The notes under the pieces were generated by a model. It had not been told where the DNA came from. It saw nothing but the letters and a program-made list of their open reading frames with translations, and searched no databases. Positions 1-8,360 of a stretch of DNA of 64,000 nucleotides are shown one piece after another. The DNA is from Methanobacteriota archaeon. GTDB lineage: Archaea > Thermoplasmatota > Thermoplasmata > Methanomassiliicoccales > Methanomethylophilaceae. Position numbers and translations under genes: made by a program. The DNA is taken from contig JAEXCH010000002.1 of NCBI GenBank assembly GCA_023402275.1, positions 62,001 to 126,000 on the forward strand, in the 5' to 3' direction. How positions within the stretch are numbered: the stretch's first letter is position 1; the number at the start of each line of letters is the position of its first letter.

Positions 1-598
1 GATCAAGATCGTGGACTATCGCACATACACCGACCTTCTTCGTCTTTGCGATATCAGTTACCACATTCATCACCTCTATCTGATATTTGATATCAAGATT
101 GGAGGTAGGTTCATCAAGCAACAATATCTTCGCTTCCTGAGCTATAGCACGGGCCATCAACACCCTTTGGGTCTGTCCGCTGCTCAGTTCGTTGAATTTG
201 TGTGTCGACAGATGATCGACATCCATCTCCTCCATTGCATTCCATACGATGTCGTCGTCATTGGAATTGGCTTTCCATGAACCATGAGGTCTGCGACCCA
301 TCATGACTATCTCATAAACAGTGGGGTAACTGATCTCCATATTGCCGTTCTGAGGAACATACCCGATTATCTTGGATAATTCTGTGGATCTCATCGACAA
401 TATGTCCTGATCATCGAACATGACCGATCCCTGTTGTGGTGTGAGTAGTCTGTTGATACATTTTATGAATGTGGTCTTCCCTGAACCATTTGGTCCAAGG
501 ATACCGACCACATCGGATTCCCCTATCGCGATATCCACATTTTTAAGGACTGGCTCAGAATCGTATGCGAATGCTATTCCGTTTGCGGTCAATTTCAT
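1..598 (-). CDS. ABC transporter ATP-binding protein, FecE/BtuD type (3' truncated by window edge)
   Basis: The start is ATG at 598 and the frame stays open to base 1, so only the first 199 residues are visible. Translating the minus strand shows Walker A GPNGSGKTT (residues 35-43), the signature LSSGQ (138-142), Walker B ILLLDEP (158-164) and the switch histidine in VHDLD (H196), so the nucleotide-binding domain looks intact. The family powers uptake of iron chelates, corrinoids or haem at the cytoplasmic membrane. It lies 9 bases downstream of the FecCD permease and should be the last gene of the binding protein-permease-ATPase operon. The substrate cannot be read from the sequence. Confidence 0.93.
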   Translation of the reverse strand, partial: MKLTANGIAFAYDSEPVLKNVDIAIGESDVVGILGPNGSGKTTFIKCINRLLTPQQGSVMFDDQDILSMRSTELSKIIGYVPQNGNMEISYPTVYEIVMMGRRPHGSWKANSNDDDIVWNAMEEMDVDHLSTHKFNELSSGQTQRVLMARAIAQEAKILLLDEPTSNLDIKYQIEVMNVVTDIAKTKKVGVCAIVHDLD

Positions 599-607
599 GT
601 TCACACC

Positions 608-1687
608 TCACACGGATATCTCATTCTTCTTTCTCAGCAGCAGATACACAAGAAGTGGTCCGCCTATCAACGCGGTTATAGCACCGACCGGCAGTATAGT
701 AGGCGCTATTATCGTTCTTCCTATGGTATCTGATGCAAGCAATATTATGCTACCAAGGAAACCTGAGGCCAATATCAGATATTTCAGATCGCCTCCAATG
801 AATATACGGCAGATGTGCGGAGCTATCAGACATACGAACCCTATCGCACCTGTGAATGAAACTGCAACTGCTGTAGCGACGCAAGCGGCCACCACTCCTG
901 CCGTTCTGACCACTGGGACATTTATCCCCAGTGATTGTGCCGTATCATCTCCCATCTTCAGGATGTTGAGGTCCCTTGACAGATACAACGCAAAGACGCA
1001 GAACAATATTGCGGCTATCGCAACGTAAGGGACCATCCATAATGTCGTTGAGTTGAGACTTCCGACGGACCAGAACACTATGTCCTTGGCCGTTTCCGGT
1101 GATGAGAAGTATTGGAGTATCGTGTTGCATGCACCGAATATCTGTGATATGGCAACACCACATAACACCATTGTTACCGGAGTGACATTCCTTTTTTGTG
1201 CGACCAGCAATATCGTACCAACAGGTATCATCGAGAACAGGAATGCACTGATGATTATGCCGATTGTATTGTTGGACAAGGAGAATCCGAATGCTATGGT
1301 CAGAGCGGCGCCGAAACAAGCACTGCTTGATACTCCCAATGTATATGGGGTTGCAAGAGGGTTACGGAGGATACTCTGTATCATGCATCCGCCGATGGCC
1401 AGTATCATCCCTACGAAGAATCCAATGAGGACCCTCGGGCCCCTTATGTTGGAAACAATGTTGGTGTGACTCGATGTTATACCATCAAATGTTCCGGGGA
1501 ACACCTGATTGATCAGTATCTTATAAACCTCAAAGAAACCGATATCTGCAGAACCGATGGTTATCGTGATGCCGATACAGCATACCGCTACTGCGAACAA
1601 TATCAGTACGAAGAACTTTCGATAATGGAATAGTTTCTCGACATTCTCTTTGTAAGGCCTGTTATGTTCTGACACGGTCCACACCAT
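608..1687 (-). CDS. FecCD-family ABC transporter permease
   Basis: A 359-residue polytopic membrane protein, the usual length for FecCD/BtuC permeases. It carries the family segments RGPRVLIGFFVGM, GGCMIQSILRNPLATPY and, near the C-terminus, GFVCLIAPHICRIF, which belong to the region contacting the ATPase. Start ATG at 1687; no good Shine-Dalgarno sequence precedes it, so it may be translated by coupling to the binding-protein gene that ends 32 bases upstream. It forms the membrane channel of the importer whose binding protein (1720-3084) and ATPase (1-598) flank it. The substrate is probably an iron chelate or corrinoid, by family only. Confidence 0.93.
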   Translation of the reverse strand: MVWTVSEHNRPYKENVEKLFHYRKFFVLILFAVAVCCIGITITIGSADIGFFEVYKILINQVFPGTFDGITSSHTNIVSNIRGPRVLIGFFVGMILAIGGCMIQSILRNPLATPYTLGVSSSACFGAALTIAFGFSLSNNTIGIIISAFLFSMIPVGTILLVAQKRNVTPVTMVLCGVAISQIFGACNTILQYFSSPETAKDIVFWSVGSLNSTTLWMVPYVAIAAILFCVFALYLSRDLNILKMGDDTAQSLGINVPVVRTAGVVAACVATAVAVSFTGAIGFVCLIAPHICRIFIGGDLKYLILASGFLGSIILLASDTIGRTIIAPTILPVGAITALIGGPLLVYLLLRKKNEISV

Positions 1688-1719
1688 AAATATAAAGAAA
1701 AAATGTTTGGAAGAGTGGT

Positions 1720-3084
1720 TTAATTCCCTCTGGCCCCGTAACCTATGATGGCCGCCTCGTGCTCGGAATAGTTGTAATTATCCACTCCGAGCCAGACCTT
1801 CACATATTCCTCCATGTAACTGTCCGCATCGAAATCGGAGAACAGTTCGGGATAGAATGCTTCAGCGAAGTATGCTGCCGCCATTATACCTCCGGTACTT
1901 CCGTTCCTGAATTCCTGAGGAAGCATTATCAGATGATCCTTATCGACATCCAATAGAGGCCTTGTAGCTATTTCGTCGATGGCCTCATACATTCCGGCCG
2001 GGTTCGTTGCGGTGTATCCGCCTTCCGGAGAACTATAGTCTATACCGGTCCACGCATAACGCTGGAAGTGTATGGTCACCCAATCGATATCGATGGTATC
2101 CAGCCACTCCACCTCGTTCCTGACGCTGTACCCGCCTGTCTCGTATACAGGAAGGGTAGAGGCAACGTTATAACCTCCGGCAAGGGCTACGGCCTGGCTT
2201 ATTGTATCCGGTTTAAGGTAAGCAACGACCTCATGGTTATCGGGGTTGCTTAGATAGTATGTGGAGTACTGTGATACAAGGACCTTCACCTTATCATCCT
2301 CGGCCAGCGATGAAGTGCGATCCGCGATCGTATCCCTTAGGTCCAACAGGAAGTTCAGATATCCCTCTGCACGATCCTTCGTACCGAATATGTACCCTGC
2401 TTTCAGTATGCCCTGAGCGAATGCAGAGGATTCCATATCTGCGATCTCAGGATAATAGAGGCCGAGATAGACAACATCTGTGTCAGGGAGGTTCGCCTTA
2501 GGTGTATCGATCTGAGTATCGCTGAAAACAAGATAGAGATCGAGATCCAGTTCGGACATCCTCTCATAATCCCCTGAGAAATATTCTACATCGTTCTTAT
2601 TGTTAGGGAAAAGGAACGGTTCATAGTATTCGATCGGCGGTCCTGCCGCAACGATCTTGTCACCGTATCCCATTACGGCACATAACTCTGCATTCTGTAT
2701 CTGGAATGCATATATCCTCTGTGGTTGGCATTTGACACTCATTATGGTTCCGACACCGTCAACGATCCATACCGTCTCTGCGGTGTTATTTGCAAGCGCC
2801 TTTACCTGGTCCACATCCTTTTGGTCGACCTTGCCGTCCCTGTTCGCATCTGCATATGGATACTTGGAACGATCCCAGTTCCCGTCTGCGATTATTGATT
2901 CGATCAGACTCACATCTTCGTCGTTTATCGTCCAATCATTGTTCGCATTGCCATATACTTCAAGCGCATTGTCCAACAACGGCCTTTCATTTCCTTTATC
3001 CTTGCCGTCAACGACCAGGAATATAGCAACCCCTGCAACGATCAAAACGATAACAACGCCTATCGCTACTATCTTTTGATTCAT
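1720..3084 (-). CDS. ABC transporter substrate-binding protein with an N-terminal dockerin-like calcium repeat pair
   Basis: A 454-residue exported protein. Residues 1-26 form a hydrophobic signal or membrane anchor. Residues about 46-57 and 79-90 are two EF-hand-like loops of the dockerin type (N46, N48, D50, D57; D79, N81, D83, D90) separated by a helix, followed by a periplasmic-binding-protein domain of the FecB/BtuF class (about 105-450). It would capture the ligand outside the cell and deliver it to the permease encoded downstream. GGTGG lies 4 bases before the ATG. The promoter region has a TATA box and an operator-like palindrome. A dockerin pair on an importer binding protein is unusual; it may anchor the protein or bind calcium. 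Confidence 0.88.
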   Translation of the reverse strand: MNQKIVAIGVVIVLIVAGVAIFLVVDGKDKGNERPLLDNALEVYGNANNDWTINDEDVSLIESIIADGNWDRSKYPYADANRDGKVDQKDVDQVKALANNTAETVWIVDGVGTIMSVKCQPQRIYAFQIQNAELCAVMGYGDKIVAAGPPIEYYEPFLFPNNKNDVEYFSGDYERMSELDLDLYLVFSDTQIDTPKANLPDTDVVYLGLYYPEIADMESSAFAQGILKAGYIFGTKDRAEGYLNFLLDLRDTIADRTSSLAEDDKVKVLVSQYSTYYLSNPDNHEVVAYLKPDTISQAVALAGGYNVASTLPVYETGGYSVRNEVEWLDTIDIDWVTIHFQRYAWTGIDYSSPEGGYTATNPAGMYEAIDEIATRPLLDVDKDHLIMLPQEFRNGSTGGIMAAAYFAEAFYPELFSDFDADSYMEEYVKVWLGVDNYNYSEHEAAIIGYGARGN

Positions 3085-3093
3085 ATATCCACC

Positions 3094-3110
3094 TTGGATG
3101 TATACTCCAA
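3094..3110. promoter_or_regulatory. Operator-like palindrome TTGGA-N7-TCCAA
   Basis: A perfect 5-bp inverted repeat, TTGGA TGTATAC TCCAA, lies between the TATA box and the start codon of the binding-protein gene, overlapping the expected transcription start. The same arms and 7-base spacing recur at 14327-14343 before the second importer operon. This position suits a metal- or corrinoid-responsive repressor (inference). Confidence 0.55.
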
Positions 3111-3120
3111 CTTATTAGGA

Positions 3121-3131
3121 TTATATATAAT
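3121..3131 (-). promoter_or_regulatory. TATA box of the 3084-1 importer operon
   Basis: The minus strand reads ATTATATATAA about 37-47 bases upstream of the start codon, which places the transcription start around 3097-3100, inside the adjacent palindrome. Confidence 0.5.
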
Positions 3132-3263
3132 TTGGTATATTTGGATGATTTTGAATATTTTTAATCCAAAAAACGCAAAACAAAATATTATTATTATAAA
3201 AAATATCAAAAAGAAAAACAAAAATATTAAATTAGTAACAAATAATAAGCTATTGAGGAAGAA

Positions 3264-4346
3264 ATGGACTTATGTAAATTTAACAGTCCTTTGAAATTGA
3301 ATGAGGAAGACCGTTCCCTGTTCAAGACGATAGAACTGTTGAACGAAAGGATAATGGATTGTACGCTGCGCCCGCAGGTTGCGATAGACCTTATGACCAA
3401 GGCGATCAGATCAGATTACGATACATCAGCACGGGGGCCGTACTGCTCCGAGGAGGAGATGAGGTCGTATGTCGAAGGGAAGTTATGCGATGATGTTCGT
3501 ATATCTAACCATCTCAATCTGTATTTCGGAAAACAGTTCCATTTGCCGTGGACTCAGGATGAGGTCACGAACGTACACCTGAAGCTGACAATGAGAAGGG
3601 ACGGATATGAACCCGGCCGCGTCAGGAATACCGTATACATGCAAGAGGGAAAGGAGACATATTCTTCAGATTCCCCGGAGCATGATCTGAATTGTGCACT
3701 TGATATGCTGAACAACACGGCATACGAACCTATTGTTGCATCTGCTCTTTTCTACAACTGTCTGGAAATGACGAAACCGTTCCTCGGCGATAACCGATAC
3801 ACATATCGGGCGCTCCTTAAATATTCATTATATGCGAGAGGATATCGTTCGATCTGGTACTGTGAATTGGATAGATATCTCGATATGTACGATGACAGAC
3901 TGAACGAAGCAAGACGGAAGATGATCATCGATGACGATCCTAATCCGATGATCGTGGAAACGATCAAATGCATATGTGCTGCACTCACGGAAACATATGA
4001 GCTCGTCTCACCTCTTGATGTGAAGAAGACAGTTGGAGGAATATCCCGTTCGATAATCAGACATTCCAGAAGGATGGACAGTTTTGTTTTGCGTGATGCA
4101 CATAGATGGTTGGGGGATGTGAGCGACCAGACATTCAGGTCGCATATCAACAACCTGATAGATATCGGAGTTCTGGAGAAAAGAGGAACGACCCGAGATA
4201 CACACTATGTGTACGTGGATCCTTTCCACAATATACGCAGGATGTTCGGCGGAACATTACCTTATGCTGATCTGGATGAGTTGATCGTATTCCATTTCGG
4301 TACGAATGCGAATAACAATCTGACATCTGCTCCACATAATGACTAA
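3264..4346 (+). CDS. Fic-fold protein with degenerate active site and C-terminal winged helix
   Basis: 360 residues. The middle has the layout of Fic/DOC proteins: a segment PGRVRNTVYM (117-126), then at 170-182 a motif TKPFLGDNRYTYR where active Fic enzymes have HPFxxGNGRxxR. The catalytic histidine is replaced by lysine (K171) and one glycine is missing, so AMP transfer is unlikely. Residues about 240-330 look like a winged helix-turn-helix, suggesting a DNA-binding or scaffold role. Start ATG 3264 is preceded by TTGAGGAAGAA. The gene stands alone in an AT-rich setting, divergent from the importer operon and convergent with cobN. Function unknown; regulator or pseudoenzyme is inference. Confidence 0.65.
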   Translation: MDLCKFNSPLKLNEEDRSLFKTIELLNERIMDCTLRPQVAIDLMTKAIRSDYDTSARGPYCSEEEMRSYVEGKLCDDVRISNHLNLYFGKQFHLPWTQDEVTNVHLKLTMRRDGYEPGRVRNTVYMQEGKETYSSDSPEHDLNCALDMLNNTAYEPIVASALFYNCLEMTKPFLGDNRYTYRALLKYSLYARGYRSIWYCELDRYLDMYDDRLNEARRKMIIDDDPNPMIVETIKCICAALTETYELVSPLDVKKTVGGISRSIIRHSRRMDSFVLRDAHRWLGDVSDQTFRSHINNLIDIGVLEKRGTTRDTHYVYVDPFHNIRRMFGGTLPYADLDELIVFHFGTNANNNLTSAPHND

Positions 4347-4519
4347 TCATGTGAGACAGCATCCAGTAATGAGCTGAGTAGAGATACCAGAAAGGGACTT
4401 GGCAAACACAGAGAGACGTGATCCTTAAATCCGATTGTCCAACTACGTACTGCTGCAGCGTGGAATATTGCCTTTGAACTCTACCTAATCGGGATCCATA
4501 AGATGCATCATGGGAATCT

Positions 4520-7500
4520 TCAATTGTCAGGTCTCTTACGAACATCCTCTATGATCTTCGATACCTTATCGATGTTGGAATTCCACCCTGTGACATCATC
4601 GGATGTGATTATGCTTATCTCCCCGCCTTGGAACTCTCCTTCTCCTGCAGCTTCCTCAAGCCATGACTCTATGTCCATATAGACATCCTTTATCGACTGT
4701 ATGGTCTCATCATCTGTATTCCACAATCCTCTTGTGTATGCTTCCAACAATCTTCTTGTCAGTTCCTCGAACGCATACGGATTGTTCTCCATGAAGAATT
4801 CCCTCATCTTCTCATCCGAAACGAATGTTTCTGTGACCTCATCGAAGAGCCAGTCATCGACCTCTTGGGTCGTTGCTTCCCATCCATACAGACGTGAAAC
4901 CCTCTTCATCATCTCAGATGCTCCCTTGTAACCGTGTTTCTTCATATGTTCTATCCACATAGGATTGAGGACCTTGGTCCTCATTGTCCTCCTTATCTCA
5001 TCGGCAAGTGTATTCACCGCGATATCACGCGGGTCCCTCGTATCTCCATAGTAGGCTTTCACATCCTTTCCGGACAGATATCTTGACGCAACGGTCATTC
5101 CCCCGATGTTGCTGAAATGACAGCTGCATCCGAGTACATCCCCTTCATCCGATGCGGTCTTATCGAATGTCATGTTGACCTTGGAAAGACTTTTTGCGAA
5201 CTGTTCGAACATGGGTTTTCCGTTCCTGTTATTGCCGTATCCATGACCTTTGGCCTTTACGAATACTCCGGCAAGGTCCTTGTCCTCCTTCCAGGCGCTT
5301 GCGAATACCGCAAGGTTAACGCCTGAGATGTATGATCCGGGTGGAGCACCGAACATTCTGGCATATGCATCTTCCTTGTCCATCCCCTCGGTTATGGATT
5401 CAAGAGTGTGCTTTCTCACATAGTTCATCTCTAACGGCTCATCGAGTTCCGCTATCCTACTGACGATGGAATCCATCAGATCGATATTGTGCATCATATT
5501 ATCCCTTAGTATACAGGACACATTTACTGTGACATCTATTCTGGGCCTCTTGAGTTCCTCGAGAGACATTATCTCAAAGTCCTTCACCCTTCCATCGTGT
5601 CCCCATACAGGTCTTGCCCCCATCAGATACATCATCTGGGACATGAGCTCCCCTCCTGTTGACACTATCTCGGTCATTGTCCAGAAGAACCCTATGCTCT
5701 CAGGATACTCTCCGGATTCATTCAGATATTTCTCTATGGCTGTATCAGCAAGTTTCATACCCACTTTCCAGGCGGTTGTATTGGGTGCACTGTGTGGATC
5801 GATGGAATAGAAATTGCGCCCGGTGGGAAGTATGTCATATCTTCCTCGAGTGATGAGACCGGAAGGCCCAGGTTTTGTATATCCTCCATCGAGTGCATTC
5901 AGCAATGCATCGATCTCCTTGGATTCATCCATACGCTGGCTGATCTCGAATATGATATCTATGAACTTATCGAATGCTCTGCATTGTTCATCTGTACCCG
6001 GGATGCCTACTGTCTCAAGGGCCTCCTCTATACTATTTCCTTTCAATATCAGATCTATCGTGTCCCTTGTCTTTATCCCAATATCCTCAATGAGTGCCCC
6101 ATAGGATATCTTGTATCTTTCATCGATCCTACCCTGTTCCTTATAGAGTTCTGACAGATCGAGTTCCATGATATCCGCTACACAATCCCTTATTGAATCA
6201 TGCTCTTCACCATACCTTATTATGGAATTGACCATCTCGACCCTTCTGTCACCGACAGGTATGTCACCGAATGTATGCAGCCCCATGTTCATCTGTGAGT
6301 TCCTAACCTTTGACAAGGCCTCATGACATAGCCTGACACATTCTTTCAGCGGGGTGTCCGCATCCATCTCTATCTCGTAGAACTTTGCATCCTTTGCCGC
6401 ATTGATGATCAATTCTTTGAGTTGTTCCTGATGCGTCGGGTCCCTTGATGCTGTATCATATTGGGAAAGTAGATTCTCGAGCTCCGAGAAACCATCATAC
6501 AGTTGCACCCTTGTCATTATGTTCTGCATATGGTCCACAAGGGTTGCGTATGATCTTCTTTTTGCCACCAGGCCCTCAGGGGGATTGTCTGAGTTGTAGA
6601 TGTAGAAATGAGGGGAGTCGGACATTGCTATGTCAGGATAGCATTCACTTGTCATCCCTACTCCTTTACCGGGTGTCCATTCCATGTTTCCATGGGTTCC
6701 GGTGTGGATCACTGCATGTGCTCCCCAGATGTGTTCATAATACTGATATGTCGCTAAGAAATGATGCGGCGGTGGACACAGGGGGTCGTGTAATATCTTG
6801 CATACCTCCCCATCACATCTTGAACCGTAGCATCCTCTTTTCGGTTGTACGGCCACTATGACATTTCCGAAGGAGACCCCTGTGATCACCAGTTCACCAT
6901 CTAGGACCATTCCTTTTCCCGGCGGTTCCCCCCACATGTTGATAACATCATTCTGTGTGTGCTCAGAGAGTGTATGGAAGTATTCGTTGTATTCTTCCAT
7001 TCCCATCCTGTACAATGCTCCGCCACGCTTATCTATCTCCTGTATCGTCGTCCACCTGAACTCGGAAAGCGCCTTGTTCTCCAGTATCCTTGTTATTAGG
7101 TCCTTACCGTCTTCCGGCGGTTCCACTGTGTATCCTTCCTCTTCCATCCTCTTCAATATATTGGCCACGCTCTCAAGGGTGTCCAGTCCTGCTGCCGCAC
7201 CCACATTGGCCTCTACCCCGTAGCATGGGAAATTGTTCAGGAATATCACGACCTTCTTCTCACTGTTGGGAGTACGGCCCAAAAGTATCGATCTGTGTAT
7301 GCGTTTTGAGAGTCTTCTGCTTCTTTCTTCTATTATGACGCGTTCTTTGCCGCCATTGTCATCGAACCCTCTGTCTGAACCTATTACCAGCGGTTCGATC
7401 ACTCCCTCGAACTCCGGGAATGCTATCTGCCATGTGATATCTGTGGTCAATCCAGGAAGAGAGAGCCATTCGTTCACCGACATCCTGCTCATCACTATCG

Positions 7501-8347
7501 GCTGATATATCGGTATGTTCATCGATTCCAGCAGCTCTTTCGCGTCGACCTCGGATCTTGCATCATCCCCATATGACTCTCCGCCTATGAATGCTGTCGA
7601 GAACTTCACTATGGCATCCACGACAGGATCACCATTGTCTGTGAAGAACTTCCATATGCCCTCGCTTACGCTCAGCGCACCTGCCTCGATATTCTTTGAG
7701 AATGTGGTGAAAATGAGGATGACGTTCAATCCTTCATCCTCCAGATGTTTGACGAATTCCTTTTCTATTCTGCACCCGTCCATCATCCATATCGGACGTG
7801 ATGCGATGATCCCGACCCACATTCCATCTTTTGGTCTATCATACCATTCAAGGTATTCTTCCAGGGTCATGAAGACCTTGTCGGATGCATCCGGGTGTAT
7901 TATGCCCTGCCAAGGGATCTCCACGGGCGGAAGTATCTCATCACCCTTTCCCAATATGGATGTCTCGAGATACTTGAACATCCTTCTGAAGTTCTCCTCG
8001 CCGCTGTTCAGCATATATCTGTAAGCATTGATCGCGATCTCATGATCCACGGATGTCAATGACCAACTCGTAGGCTCTGTTCCGAAACAAACGATCTTCC
8101 GTTTAGATTTGTCCTTTGAGAGTTCATCCTCCAGATCACTCCAGAATTTTGTGTTCGATTTGAACATCACCACTATGTCAGCATCATCCAGTATGGATAC
8201 TACATCCTTTATCGACAGACCTTTCCTCTCGATCTCAGATGCTGATCTGCAAATGATCTCGATGTCTATGTCCTTTGCGACCTTCTCTATTATCGGTGTG
8301 TGGGAATCCCACATCATGGTAGCTATCTTTGTCCTATCTGCTGTCAT
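4520..8347 (-). CDS. cobN: CobN/BchH-family metal chelatase large subunit
   Basis: 1275 residues, the normal size for the large subunit of ATP-dependent cobalto- or magnesium-chelatases. It holds the tetrapyrrole and metal. The family block HTGTHGNMEWTPGKG is present mid-protein, with further conserved CobN stretches around it. It is the last gene of a run that supplies the other two subunits (ChlD-like 8361-10247, ChlI-like 10223-11254), 13 bases downstream of the ChlD-like stop. Cobalt insertion for corrinoid synthesis is the best guess in a methanogen with corrinoid methyltransferases, but CobN homologues are often misassigned and another metal or tetrapyrrole cannot be excluded. No truncation seen. 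Confidence 0.88.
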   Translation of the reverse strand: MTADRTKIATMMWDSHTPIIEKVAKDIDIEIICRSASEIERKGLSIKDVVSILDDADIVVMFKSNTKFWSDLEDELSKDKSKRKIVCFGTEPTSWSLTSVDHEIAINAYRYMLNSGEENFRRMFKYLETSILGKGDEILPPVEIPWQGIIHPDASDKVFMTLEEYLEWYDRPKDGMWVGIIASRPIWMMDGCRIEKEFVKHLEDEGLNVILIFTTFSKNIEAGALSVSEGIWKFFTDNGDPVVDAIVKFSTAFIGGESYGDDARSEVDAKELLESMNIPIYQPIVMSRMSVNEWLSLPGLTTDITWQIAFPEFEGVIEPLVIGSDRGFDDNGGKERVIIEERSRRLSKRIHRSILLGRTPNSEKKVVIFLNNFPCYGVEANVGAAAGLDTLESVANILKRMEEEGYTVEPPEDGKDLITRILENKALSEFRWTTIQEIDKRGGALYRMGMEEYNEYFHTLSEHTQNDVINMWGEPPGKGMVLDGELVITGVSFGNVIVAVQPKRGCYGSRCDGEVCKILHDPLCPPPHHFLATYQYYEHIWGAHAVIHTGTHGNMEWTPGKGVGMTSECYPDIAMSDSPHFYIYNSDNPPEGLVAKRRSYATLVDHMQNIMTRVQLYDGFSELENLLSQYDTASRDPTHQEQLKELIINAAKDAKFYEIEMDADTPLKECVRLCHEALSKVRNSQMNMGLHTFGDIPVGDRRVEMVNSIIRYGEEHDSIRDCVADIMELDLSELYKEQGRIDERYKISYGALIEDIGIKTRDTIDLILKGNSIEEALETVGIPGTDEQCRAFDKFIDIIFEISQRMDESKEIDALLNALDGGYTKPGPSGLITRGRYDILPTGRNFYSIDPHSAPNTTAWKVGMKLADTAIEKYLNESGEYPESIGFFWTMTEIVSTGGELMSQMMYLMGARPVWGHDGRVKDFEIMSLEELKRPRIDVTVNVSCILRDNMMHNIDLMDSIVSRIAELDEPLEMNYVRKHTLESITEGMDKEDAYARMFGAPPGSYISGVNLAVFASAWKEDKDLAGVFVKAKGHGYGNNRNGKPMFEQFAKSLSKVNMTFDKTASDEGDVLGCSCHFSNIGGMTVASRYLSGKDVKAYYGDTRDPRDIAVNTLADEIRRTMRTKVLNPMWIEHMKKHGYKGASEMMKRVSRLYGWEATTQEVDDWLFDEVTETFVSDEKMREFFMENNPYAFEELTRRLLEAYTRGLWNTDDETIQSIKDVYMDIESWLEEAAGEGEFQGGEISIITSDDVTGWNSNIDKVSKIIEDVRKRPDN

Positions 8348-8360
8348 TGAATGATCCCTC

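Noticed and set aside
4147..4545. A minus-strand 132-codon frame over the Fic-like gene end
   Set aside because: Low-complexity, Cys/His/Tyr-rich translation without family likeness; it shadows the Fic-like gene and the cobN terminus.
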